A stretch of 64,000 nt of DNA, from positions 4,836,320 to 4,900,319 of the forward strand of contig NZ_AP022871.1 in NCBI RefSeq assembly GCF_011764565.1, written 5' to 3'. This DNA is from Phytohabitans suffuscus. GTDB taxonomy: Bacteria > Actinomycetota > Actinomycetes > Mycobacteriales > Micromonosporaceae. The first letter of the stretch is position 1. Each line of letters opens with the position of its first letter. Below are positions 17,464 to 26,002 of the stretch, piece after piece. The notes beneath the pieces are model-generated. The model made no database searches and was not told where the DNA came from. It was given only the letters and a program-made list of their open reading frames with translations. The position numbers were made by a program, and so were the translations under genes.

Positions 17464-20223
17464 ATGAACAGGCCGCGGGGTCCGGGCGACGCGTCCGGAC
17501 CCCGCGGTCATGCGCGATCGCCGGACGGCAAGCCCAAGATCGGCGTAGCCTCGCAGGTGTCGGGAGATCTGACCCTGGGCGTGCTGACGCCCTTTCTCGG
17601 CGGCTGGTATTACGGTGGCCTGCTGCGGGGCATCGCGCGTGCCGCCGCGGTCGAAGGCGCCAGCGTCATCGCCGTGCAGACGCTGGACGCCGGCACCGAC
17701 CAGACCGAGGTGCGCGAGCCCTCCGACCTGAGCTACCCGGTGGCGTGGCGGCGGGTGTCCGGGTTCGTCGTGATCATCAACGCGGTGCGCCACAGCTACC
17801 TCGCCGCGGCGCAGGAGACCGGCAAGCCCGTGGTCGTCATCAGCCACGAGGTGCCGGAGCTGGACTGTCCCGTGGTACTGCCGGACAACGGCACCGGCAT
17901 CCACGAGGCGGTGGGGCACCTCGTCGAGCACGGCCACCGGCGGATCGCGTTCGCCGGCTATCTCGGCGCGGGAGACGTCCGCCGGCGGTACGAGGCGTAC
18001 CGCGACGCGCTCCGCGCGCACGGCGTCGAGCACGATCCGGGGCTGCTCTTTCCCGTCGAGGACAACCAGATGTCCAGCGGCGAGGCGGCCGCCCGGGTCC
18101 TGATCGGCGCGGGCATGCCGGCCACCGCGGTCATCACCGGCACCGACGCGAACGCGATCGGCCTCATGCGGGGCATGACCGCCGCCGGGTACCGGGTGCC
18201 GGAGGACCTCGCCGTGGTCGGCTTCGACGGCGTGCGCGGCGCGCAGTACAGCCTGCCCCGCCTCACCACCGTCGACCACCCGGTCGACACCATCGGGCGC
18301 ACCGCCGCCGAGCTGCTCGTACGCCGCGTCCGCGGGGAGGCGGTGCCGCGCGGCACCCGGCTCGTGGCCACCTCGCTCGTGGTACGCGAGTCGTGCGGCT
18401 GCCGCCGCGACGACACCGCCGAGCCGCCCGCGCTTCCGCCGCTGACCCGGCTGGAGGCCGAGGGGCGGGCGCACTTCCGCGAGCGCACCCACCTGCAGGG
18501 CATCCTGAGCAAGCAGTACGTGGTGAGCATGGACCTGCTGCGCGCGCACGAGGAGGACCCGCGCCGGCTGGGCTGGCTCGGCCGCACCAGCGCACGGGCC
18601 GGCTGTCTCGGGCTCTGGACCGACCGCACCCACCCGGACCCGCCGCTCGACCTCGTCGGCGTCTACGCGCGCGAGAAGCCGACCGCCGCCCAGCCGCTGG
18701 TGACCCCGGTCAGCGAGTTTCCGCCGGCCGAGCTGCTCGACGTGGCCCGGCAGGACGTGGACACGGTCACGTTCGTGGTGCCGGTCAAGGTGGACGGCAG
18801 CGACTGGGGCCTGCTGGCGGTCGTCGACGCGGTGGAGACCCGTACCGGCACCGGGCGCGAGCCGATCAACCACTGGGCCGCGCTGCTCACCGTCGCCCTC
18901 GACTACCAGCAGGTGCTCGCCACGCTGCGCGAGCAGGAGGAGCGGCTGCGGGTGGCCGCCGAGTACGACCACCTCACCGGCCTGCCCAACCGCACGCTGT
19001 TTCTCGAACGGCTCCGCGAGGCGATGCGCGACGGCCAGGAGTTCGCGGTGCTCTTCGTCGACCTCGACGGCTTCAAGGTGGTCAACGACAGCCTGGGCCA
19101 CGCGGCCGGCGACGCGCTGCTGATCCAGGTGGGCAACCGCATCTCGCACAGCCTGCGCGAGCGGGACACCGCGGCCCGGTTCGGCGGCGACGAGTTCCTG
19201 ATCCTGCTCGACGGGGTCGCCGACCCGTACACGCCCGCGCAGGTCGCCGAGCGCCTGCACAGCGCGCTGGCCCCGCCGTTCCGCCTGCAGGGGCAGGAGG
19301 TCGTGGTGACCGCCTCGATCGGCATCACGCTCGGCGGCGCCCGGTACGCGGACGCCGAAGACCTCGTGCGCGACGCGGACATCGCCATGTACTGGTCCAA
19401 GTCGCAGCGCAAGGGCTCGCACGCGCTCTTCGACGTCGCCATGCACGCCAAGGCCGTGGTACGCCTGCAGATCGAGACCGAGCTGCGCCGGGCCATCGAG
19501 CGGGGCGAGCTCGAAGTGCACTACCAGCCGATCGTGCAGCTCGTCGGCGGCCGCACCCGCGCGTTCGAGGCGCTGATCCGGTGGCGCCACCCAACCCGCG
19601 GGCTGGTGCTGCCCGAACACTTCCTCGCGGTCGCCGAGGAGACCGGACTGGCGATCCCGATCGGCCGCTGGGTGATCGCCGAGTCGTGCCGGCAGCTCGC
19701 CGCGTGGCAGCGCAAGCCCGGCCGGGAAGACCTGCGGATCAGCGTCAACGTGTCGAACCGCCAGTTCTGGCAGGGCGGACTGGTCGACGACGTGGCCGAG
19801 GCACTGCGGCTCTCCCGGCTACACCCGCGCGGCCTCGCCTTCGAGATCACCGAGGGCGTCATCATGAACAACGTCGGCCTGGCCCGCAAGATGCTGGAGG
19901 ACCTGCACAACCTCGGCTGCGAGCTGCACATCGACGACTTCGGCACCGGGTACTCCTCGCTGGAGGCCCTGCACCGCCTGCCGATCGACGCCCTGAAGAT
20001 CGACCGCTCCTTCGTGGCCCGGCTCGGCGTCGACGCCAAGAGCAGCGCGCTCGTGCACACGATCGTGCTGATGGGCGGCAACCTCGGCCTCCAGCTCATC
20101 GCCGAGAGCGTCGAGACCGAGGAGCAGCGCGAACACCTGCTACGCCTCGGCTGCGCCTACGGCCAGGGCCACCTCTTCTCCGTACCGGTGCCCGCCGACG
20201 AGGCCGAGCGCCTCATCTCCTAG
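17464..20223 (+). CDS. LacI-type ligand-binding domain fused to GGDEF and EAL c-di-GMP domains
   Basis: A 919-residue cytoplasmic protein with no signal peptide, transmembrane helix or HTH. Residues ~22-310 form a type I periplasmic-binding fold as in LacI/GalR repressors (HLVEHGHRRIAFAGYLG, DLAVVGFDGVRGAQYS). A GAF-like middle (~340-480) follows. The GGDEF domain has an intact active site (GGDEF, 574-578) and an I-site RERD five residues before it. The EAL domain keeps EAL (702-704) and DDFGTGYSS. Both cyclase and phosphodiesterase activity are therefore possible. It starts 36 nt after the cellulase, probably in the same operon, and may tie sugar sensing to c-di-GMP. Confidence 0.9.
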   Translation: MNRPRGPGDASGPRGHARSPDGKPKIGVASQVSGDLTLGVLTPFLGGWYYGGLLRGIARAAAVEGASVIAVQTLDAGTDQTEVREPSDLSYPVAWRRVSGFVVIINAVRHSYLAAAQETGKPVVVISHEVPELDCPVVLPDNGTGIHEAVGHLVEHGHRRIAFAGYLGAGDVRRRYEAYRDALRAHGVEHDPGLLFPVEDNQMSSGEAAARVLIGAGMPATAVITGTDANAIGLMRGMTAAGYRVPEDLAVVGFDGVRGAQYSLPRLTTVDHPVDTIGRTAAELLVRRVRGEAVPRGTRLVATSLVVRESCGCRRDDTAEPPALPPLTRLEAEGRAHFRERTHLQGILSKQYVVSMDLLRAHEEDPRRLGWLGRTSARAGCLGLWTDRTHPDPPLDLVGVYAREKPTAAQPLVTPVSEFPPAELLDVARQDVDTVTFVVPVKVDGSDWGLLAVVDAVETRTGTGREPINHWAALLTVALDYQQVLATLREQEERLRVAAEYDHLTGLPNRTLFLERLREAMRDGQEFAVLFVDLDGFKVVNDSLGHAAGDALLIQVGNRISHSLRERDTAARFGGDEFLILLDGVADPYTPAQVAERLHSALAPPFRLQGQEVVVTASIGITLGGARYADAEDLVRDADIAMYWSKSQRKGSHALFDVAMHAKAVVRLQIETELRRAIERGELEVHYQPIVQLVGGRTRAFEALIRWRHPTRGLVLPEHFLAVAEETGLAIPIGRWVIAESCRQLAAWQRKPGREDLRISVNVSNRQFWQGGLVDDVAEALRLSRLHPRGLAFEITEGVIMNNVGLARKMLEDLHNLGCELHIDDFGTGYSSLEALHRLPIDALKIDRSFVARLGVDAKSSALVHTIVLMGGNLGLQLIAESVETEEQREHLLRLGCAYGQGHLFSVPVPADEAERLIS

Positions 20224-20226
20224 CCG

Positions 20227-20675
20227 CGACGTTCAGGCCGCAACGGTTCTGTGGAGCTTCCGCGGTTCTTTGGAGCTTTCGCGGTCAGGGTTGAGCGGAT
20301 GGCGAGGCGACCGGGGTCGCGCGTGCGACGATGTCACCGCCGAAATCACCTGGTTTGCTGTCGTTGGTCATCCGAAACCGATCCCTCGGGCCCTGCCGTG
20401 GGACGACTTCCCGATCTGTCCTCAGAACAAACCGGGCGAACTCGGCACCACCGCCACCCCGCCCTCGAACGCGCGACCCCCGGCAACGGATCGTGGTACA
20501 AAACTGCCCCAGAGGGGCGGATCCATACCACGATCCACCGAAACCGACCCCCAGCCTCCACATCCGGCGGACAAACCAGCCGAAGCACAGAGATCACTGT
20601 GGACAGACCCGAACCCTGACCCCGAAAGGTCTCTAGCCGCGTCGTTCAGCGCGCGACGTTCAGTGCGACGTTCAG
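20227..20675. repeat. Dispersed CGACGTTCAG repeats and a 19-bp tandem repeat
   Basis: CGACGTTCAG occurs at 20227-20236, 20654-20663 and 20666-20675, with a one-base variant at 20640-20649. The 17-mer CTAGCCGCGACGTTCAG at 20220 recurs at 20633 with one mismatch. A 19-bp tandem pair lies at 20247-20265 and 20266-20284 (17 of 19 identical). The gene-free stretch 20224-21108 contains these and GC-rich sequence with no convincing gene. It looks like a rearranged patch between the c-di-GMP gene and the HNH gene. Confidence 0.6.
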
Positions 20676-21108
20676 GCCGTGGCATGATCTCCTGCAAAGG
20701 CAGATCTGCCCGCGTCCGCGCCAGCTGCGGACCGCGTGCTCCCGCGGGCACCGCTACGGCCGGCGCCGAGCTGGCGCTCACCGAATTCCCCGACCTCCGC
20801 TGCCGGGTACGCGGGACAAGCCCACCCCACAACGCTTCCGGCGCCGGCGCCGGCTCTGTCCACAGTGCCCTGTGCGGCCGACTCCGGCTGATCGTGGGCG
20901 GAGCCGGCCTCACAGCGCCAACCGCAGTCGGCGGCGACGGCGCCCCGGCGCATGCGGCTCACGGCTGCGGTTCGCCGCCTGGCGCGTGCGGTTCACGGCC
21001 TCGGGGCCGAGGCCGGGTCCGTGATCGCGATGGCCGAAACCGAACTTCCGAGCCTGGGGAGGTGCACCTTCTCGGCGTGCGGCCGGGTTGGTTGGGGTGG
21101 GTCGCTGG

Positions 21109-22359
21109 TCAGGGTGGTTCGGGTCGGGTGGTGTAGGTGTGGCCCAGTCGGGTGGTCCAGGTGAAGGTGCCCGGTGTGGGCTGGACCAGGGTGACACCCT
21201 CGCTGTGCTTGTAACCGTGACAGTGTCGACACAACACCCCAAGATTGGCTGGAGTGGTGGGTCCGCCGTCCTGCCAGGCGATGGTGTGGTCCAGGTCCGC
21301 CCGATGCGCCGGCGTCCGGCAGCCCGGTGCCCGGCAGGTCCGGTCCCGGGCCCGCACCAGCGCGGCCAGCCCGGCTGGTGGCCGCTTTCGCAGCGGACCA
21401 TGCCCGACAACGGCGCCGCTGTCGTCGGTGACGGTGTAGCGCCAGGGCTGGTCGCGTTGCTGGTCGGCCAGCTTGGCGGCGATCTCGGCCAGGACCGACC
21501 CCCATCCTTTGATCTGCCCCGGCTGCGCGGACAGGCCGGTGAGGGTGGCCAACGGGACGACCAGTTCAACCCCACCCCCACCCCCGGTGGTGTCGGTGGG
21601 GATGCCGTTGAGGATGTCCAAATACAGGTCGGCGCGTAGTTCGTCGAGGGTGCGGCTGTCTCCGGCCTGTTTGGCGGCCGCGGCGAGGGCGTCGATGCGT
21701 GCGGCGGCGGTGGCCGCCCGCTCCGGTGGTAGGTGGCGGCCGGCCAGGGTGGCGGTGCCGTCCGGGTCCAAACCGTGCTCGATCCGCCGCTGTGTCAACG
21801 CCTCCCGCTGCCGGACAGCAGCCGCGTCGGGGTCGGCCTCGATCACCAGCCGGCGTAACCGGACCCGCAACTGTCCCGTGGTCAGCGCGGCGGCGGCGGG
21901 CAGGATCAGGTCGACCATGTCACGCGCTACCGCCTCTGGTAAGGCGGAGGTCTCCTCATACAACACCCGCGCCCTGGCCAAATCGATGTGACCGGACCGC
22001 ATCGCCTCATGGACGGCCGGGAGGTATTCGACCAGCGTGTAGGCGTCACCCATCAAGGTGTCCGCGGCCCGGCGGGTCAGCGTCAACGCCAGCCGCACCT
22101 CGTCAGCCGCGTACTCCGTGGGGTGGTCGGTGCGCTGGGCGGGGCTGGTCTCATCACCGAGCGGGCAGTAGGCGATCTCCGCCACCGTGGCGAGTAGCTC
22201 AGCTTGGTCGTGGGCGATCTGCCGGGTGATGGCTTTGGCTACCTCGACCAGCTCGAACCCGTTCAACGCTGGACGGTCGACACAGGCGAGCGCGGCCGCC
22301 AGCTCGGGGCCCGCGGGCATCCCGGCCAACACGCTCACACCCTCACCGTCCTCGTACAC
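21109..22359 (-). CDS. DUF222/HNH endonuclease family protein (13E12-repeat type)
   Basis: A 416-residue protein with an N-terminal DUF222 helical domain (ALNGFELVEVAKAITRQIAH onward) and a C-terminal HNH nuclease motif: CRAPGCRTPAHRADLDHTI, then NLGVLCRHCHGYKH. This large actinobacterial family is often multicopy and variable between strains; its biological role is unsettled. The start may be GTG 22359 or ATG 22320, with no decisive ribosome-binding site. It sits in a repeat-rich patch beside a transposase remnant, consistent with accessory DNA. Confidence 0.8.
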   Translation of the reverse strand: MYEDGEGVSVLAGMPAGPELAAALACVDRPALNGFELVEVAKAITRQIAHDQAELLATVAEIAYCPLGDETSPAQRTDHPTEYAADEVRLALTLTRRAADTLMGDAYTLVEYLPAVHEAMRSGHIDLARARVLYEETSALPEAVARDMVDLILPAAAALTTGQLRVRLRRLVIEADPDAAAVRQREALTQRRIEHGLDPDGTATLAGRHLPPERAATAAARIDALAAAAKQAGDSRTLDELRADLYLDILNGIPTDTTGGGGGVELVVPLATLTGLSAQPGQIKGWGSVLAEIAAKLADQQRDQPWRYTVTDDSGAVVGHGPLRKRPPAGLAALVRARDRTCRAPGCRTPAHRADLDHTIAWQDGGPTTPANLGVLCRHCHGYKHSEGVTLVQPTPGTFTWTTRLGHTYTTRPEPP

Positions 22360-22431
22360 GTGTCTGATTCTAAAGGAGCCGGCCGGTCCACAGGGGACGT
22401 CGGAGGTGCTGAAGTGCGTCTAATGGACGCT

Positions 22432-22700
22432 GTTGTGGTTTACGTATGGAGGAGTCTGCGCGGTCTTGCCACTGTGGACGATCGGCCAACCCGTCGCAGC
22501 GGTTGATCCAGGAGAAGGTGCCGCTCGACGCACCAGTGCCTGGGTAGGACGATGAAGGTGGTCTGTGCGGCGAGTTTGGTCACGATCTGGATGGTCAGGT
22601 TCAGGTGGATGGTGGCCGGTTGACGAGTTTGCCGGCGTAGCCGGAGTCGTCCCAGACCGGGGCGATGGTGGGGAAACAGGCGCGTAGCGCCCAGAGCGGG
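22432..22700 (-). pseudogene. IS5-family transposase remnant (C-terminal part, frameshifted)
   Basis: On the minus strand, fragments match the end of IS5-type DDE transposases: FPTIAPVWDDSGYAGKLV, LTIQIVTKL, FIVLPRHWCVER, then after a +1 shift TFSWINRCDGLADRPQWQD. The last two together form the conserved motif containing the catalytic Glu. The N-terminal half is absent and there is at least one frameshift, so it cannot be active. No terminal inverted repeats are evident. The rest of 22360-22813 holds no gene. Confidence 0.75.
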
Positions 22701-22772
22701 GGTCGGGCGGCGTCGCCGCAGGCGACAAGGTATGCAGACAGGGTTGGGCCTTCGGGTGGTGCTGGTTCTGGG

Positions 22773-22803
22773 CCACGACGGGCGTCGCGGTAGCTCAGAT
22801 CTT
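22773..22803. repeat. Second copy of the 31-bp end of the 6.3-kb palindromic element
   Basis: Matches 6517-6547 at 29 of 31 positions (shared core CGACGGGCGTCGCGGTAGC). Only this end is present; the remaining element is missing. It lies just upstream (minus-strand sense) of the IS5 remnant and 10 nt after the hydrolase stop codon at 22814. Confidence 0.65.
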
Positions 22804-22813
22804 TGGGTTGGGC

Positions 22814-23650
22814 TCAGGCCGATCGCTGGCCACCGGCCGCGTCTCCCGGGACGGGGCGGCTCGGGGAGTGCGCGCCCGTCGTCTCCAGGATCACCGCGGC
22901 GACCAGGTCGGGGTTGTCGCCCATCGGTACGTGGCCGCAGCCGGGCAGGTCGACGTGGCGGGCGCCGGGCAAAGCCGCTCGGGCGCGGGCGGCTTGGCGG
23001 TAGGGCAGGATCCGGTCGCGGGTGCCCCAGGCAACGGTCACCGGCACGGTCGGTGTGCCGCGGTACGCGTACGAGCGGCCGGCCCTCGCGACCGCGCGGA
23101 AGGCCTGGCCGTTGCGCAGGGCCAGTGCGTCGGAGAGGGCCATCTCGGGCGTGAGGTGGGCGGGGTGGGCGCAGATCATGCCGAAGCAGAGGGTGCGCAG
23201 CGCGCCGTACCGGAACATGGTCCGCATGACCGGCTGCGGTATCCGCGTGCCCCAGCGGTGGGCGGTGAGCGCCCCGACCGCCCAGCGCAGCTCGCCGGGG
23301 GTGCAGAAGCCGGCCGGGGAGAGCGCGGTCGCCGACGCGACCAGGCCGGCGTTGGCCAGCTCCAGCGCCATCGCGCCGCCGAGGCTGTTGCCGGCCACGT
23401 GCGGCCGGTCGAGCCCCAGGTCGGCGAGGAACGCCGCTACGCCGTCGACCGCCTTGGCCATGTCGCGTGGCGGGCCGCCGGCGGGGACGGGTGACCCGCC
23501 GAAGCCGGGCAGGTCGACCGCGATCACGTCGTGCGCCTCGGCGAGCCGGTCGAGCACCGGCAGCCAGGCCCGCCAGTGGTGGCCGATGCCGTGCAGCAGC
23601 ACCAGCGGGGTGCCGGCGCCGCGCCGCTCGTACACGACGGGGGTGGTCAC
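22814..23650 (-). CDS. Alpha/beta-fold hydrolase
   Basis: A 278-residue cytoplasmic hydrolase. Visible are the oxyanion region LVLLHGIGHHWRAWLPVL, nucleophile elbow VAGNSLGGAMALE (Ser), an acid region near VTVAWGTRDRILPY (Asp) and a late catalytic His in LPGCGHVPMGDNP. It is the last gene of a BVMO-SDR-hydrolase operon. Its GTG start overlaps the SDR stop by 4 nt (GTGA). In that context it could hydrolyse the ester or lactone made by the monooxygenase. The exact substrate is unknown. Confidence 0.85.
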   Translation of the reverse strand: MTTPVVYERRGAGTPLVLLHGIGHHWRAWLPVLDRLAEAHDVIAVDLPGFGGSPVPAGGPPRDMAKAVDGVAAFLADLGLDRPHVAGNSLGGAMALELANAGLVASATALSPAGFCTPGELRWAVGALTAHRWGTRIPQPVMRTMFRYGALRTLCFGMICAHPAHLTPEMALSDALALRNGQAFRAVARAGRSYAYRGTPTVPVTVAWGTRDRILPYRQAARARAALPGARHVDLPGCGHVPMGDNPDLVAAVILETTGAHSPSRPVPGDAAGGQRSA

Positions 23651-24498
23651 CGCCCACCGCCGTGCCGGCCGAACGCGCGTCCCAGCGCGCGGACCTGCTC
23701 CTCCATCCGGGGGACGCCGGTGCGCGCGCCGCGCCCGATGACCGCGTCGCTGAGCGGGCTGACGGTCAGCGAGCGGAACGCCTGCGCGAGGCCGACCACG
23801 CGCGGCACGTACACCCGGCGGCGGCGCCGCTCGATCGCGTCGACGAACGCCCGCGCGCACGCCTCCACCGAGAGCGTGCGGAACGGCCACGGGAGCCTGT
23901 GCAGCGTCTCGCGGAGCTGGGGCAGGTCCTCCTGTACGTCGCGGACCAGATCGGTGTCGACGAAGGACATGTGCGCGGTGCCGACCGACACCCCGCGGTG
24001 CCGCAGCTCCAGCCGGATCGCGTTGCCGAACTGCTCCACGCCCGCCTTCGACGCGCAGTACGCGGCCATGCCGGGCAGCGCGGTGAACGCGGCGGCCGAC
24101 GAGACCAGCAGGCAGTAGCCGCGGCTGGCGACGAGGTGCTCGACGGTGGCGCCGACCGTACGCATCACGCCGACGAGGTTGACCTGCACGGTGTGCGCCA
24201 TCGCCTCGATGTCGCCGACCGCGATCGTGCCGAGCGGGGCGATGCCGGCGTTGGCCACGACCGCGTCGATACGGCCGAAGCGCTCCACCGTCTCCGCGGC
24301 CGCCCGGTCGAGCGCGGACTGGTCGGTCACGTCGGCCTCGAACCAGGCGCCGCCGGTCTCGGCCGCCACCGCGGCGAGGCGCTCGGGCTCGAGGCCGGTG
24401 AGCACGACGGTCGCTCCGCGGGCGGCGGCCAGCCGCGCGGTGTGCGCGCCGATCCCCCGGGCGGCGCCGGTGATGAAGAGGACCTTTCCGTCAAGCAC
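23647..24498 (-). CDS. Short-chain dehydrogenase/reductase
   Basis: A 283-residue NAD(P)-dependent oxidoreductase. The cofactor motif TGAARGIG lies near the start (MLDGKVLFITGAARGIGAH), NAG appears in VVANAGIAPLG, and the catalytic triad is in SSAAAFTALPGMAAYCASK. I chose GTG 24498, directly before the cofactor strand; longer in-frame starts add unlike sequence. It overlaps the monooxygenase end by 8 nt and the hydrolase start by 4 nt. It probably oxidises an alcohol to the ketone or aldehyde that the monooxygenase uses. Confidence 0.87.
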   Translation of the reverse strand: MLDGKVLFITGAARGIGAHTARLAAARGATVVLTGLEPERLAAVAAETGGAWFEADVTDQSALDRAAAETVERFGRIDAVVANAGIAPLGTIAVGDIEAMAHTVQVNLVGVMRTVGATVEHLVASRGYCLLVSSAAAFTALPGMAAYCASKAGVEQFGNAIRLELRHRGVSVGTAHMSFVDTDLVRDVQEDLPQLRETLHRLPWPFRTLSVEACARAFVDAIERRRRRVYVPRVVGLAQAFRSLTVSPLSDAVIGRGARTGVPRMEEQVRALGRAFGRHGGGR

Positions 24499-25951
24499 GG
24501 GCAACCACCTCGTAGTGTGCCGGGTCGAAGCGGCGGGTGCGCAGCCGGTACGACCACGTGTAGCCGGGCCAGAGCGCGGAGACACGGCCGGTGGAGTCCT
24601 GGTACCAGCTCTCGCAGCCGCCCGCCGACCACACCGTACCCGCCATCTTCCGGTCCATTGTGGAGATGAAGGCGCGCTGGGCGGCCGCGGTCGGCTCGAT
24701 CGCGGTGGCGCCGGTGCGGTCCAGGTGGCGCAGGGCGTCCAGCACGTACGCGAGCTGGCACTCCACCATGAACACCACCGACGTGTGCCCGGTGCCGGTG
24801 CCCGGGCCGAGCAGCAGGAAGAGGTTGGGAAAGCCGGTGACGGTGGTGCCCAGGTACGCCTGTGGCGAGCCCTGCCACGCCTCGGCGAGGGTACGACCGT
24901 CCCGGCCGCGGATCCGCTGCGCGATCGGGGTGTCGGTCACGTGAAACCCGGTGGCGAAGATGATCGTGTCGACGGCCCGCTCGGTGCCGCCGGCCGTGAC
25001 CACCGCGCCCGGCCGCACCCCGGCCACACCGCCGTCGACGACCTCCACATTGGACCTGGTGAGCGCCGGGTAGTAGTCGTTGGAGAGCAGCACCCGCTTG
25101 CAGCCCATCCGGTAGCGCGGCGTGAGCCGGGCGCGCAGCGCCGGGTCGGGCACCTGGCGGCGCAGGTGGGCCCGGGACATCCGCTGGCCCAGCCGCATGA
25201 CGACCGGTTTGAGGAAGCCGGTGGCCTGCGCCTCGCGCGCCCAGTAGATGCCGGCGCGGGCCAGCCGCTGCAGGCCCGGCACCGCCCGGAACGCGCGCCG
25301 CTCCAGCCGGCTGATCGGCCGGTCGGCCTTGGGCATCACCCACGGCGGAGTGCGCTGGAAGAGGTACAGCCGCTCGACCTCGGGGGCGATCTCCGGCACG
25401 AACTGGATCGCCGACGCGCCGGTGCCGATCACCGCGACCCGGCGGCCGGTCAGGTCGAGGTCGTGCCGCCACCGCGCGGAGTGGAAGACCTCGCCGCCGA
25501 ACGTCTCCAGCCCGGACAGCTTCGGCAGCGCCGGCTCGCAGAGCGGACCGGACGCGGAGATCAGCACGTCCGCGCTGAGCGTGCCGCCGGACGTCTCGAC
25601 CACCCACCGGCCGCCGTCCCAGGCCGCGCCGTGCACTTCCGTGCCGAGGCGCAGGTGCGGCGCCAGGCCGTACTCACCGACGCGGCGGCGCAGGTAGTCC
25701 CAGATCTCGGGCTGTGCGGAGAAGCTGCGGCTCCACCCCGGGTTGAGCCCGAAGGAGTACGAGTAGAGGTGCGAGGGCACGTCGCAGGCGCAGCCGGGAT
25801 AGGTGTTGTCGCGCCAGGTGCCGCCCACCTCGGTGCCCCGGTCGAGCACCACGAAGTCGTCGTAGCCCCGCCGTTTCAGCAGGATCGCGGCGCCGAGGCC
25901 GCCGAAGCCAGCCCCGATCACCGCGATCCGGTAGTGCTGTGGGCCCACCAT
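24491..25951 (-). CDS. Flavin-containing (Baeyer-Villiger-type) monooxygenase
   Basis: A 486-residue FAD/NADPH enzyme that inserts oxygen next to a carbonyl or oxidises heteroatoms. It has an FAD motif near the N-terminus (IAVIGAGFGGLGAA), the BVMO-like fingerprint GGEVFHSARW, a second Rossmann motif VAVIGTGASAIQ, and the late ATGFHVTDTP stretch. The set BVMO + SDR + hydrolase resembles ketone or cyclic-alcohol breakdown operons and the mycobacterial mymA locus. It is the first gene of the operon; no regulator is adjacent. Confidence 0.87.
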   Translation of the reverse strand: MVGPQHYRIAVIGAGFGGLGAAILLKRRGYDDFVVLDRGTEVGGTWRDNTYPGCACDVPSHLYSYSFGLNPGWSRSFSAQPEIWDYLRRRVGEYGLAPHLRLGTEVHGAAWDGGRWVVETSGGTLSADVLISASGPLCEPALPKLSGLETFGGEVFHSARWRHDLDLTGRRVAVIGTGASAIQFVPEIAPEVERLYLFQRTPPWVMPKADRPISRLERRAFRAVPGLQRLARAGIYWAREAQATGFLKPVVMRLGQRMSRAHLRRQVPDPALRARLTPRYRMGCKRVLLSNDYYPALTRSNVEVVDGGVAGVRPGAVVTAGGTERAVDTIIFATGFHVTDTPIAQRIRGRDGRTLAEAWQGSPQAYLGTTVTGFPNLFLLLGPGTGTGHTSVVFMVECQLAYVLDALRHLDRTGATAIEPTAAAQRAFISTMDRKMAGTVWSAGGCESWYQDSTGRVSALWPGYTWSYRLRTRRFDPAHYEVVARA

Positions 25952-26002
25952 CCTCCGGAAGTTACCACTGGGTAATGCGCCGGGGAAGGGTGGTTTTCCC
26001 GA

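Noticed and set aside
20270..21136. A 288-codon plus-strand frame after the c-di-GMP gene
   Set aside because: Low-complexity, Pro/Arg/Gly-rich, no ribosome-binding site, no recognisable domain, and it runs into repeats and the HNH gene. Treated as non-coding.
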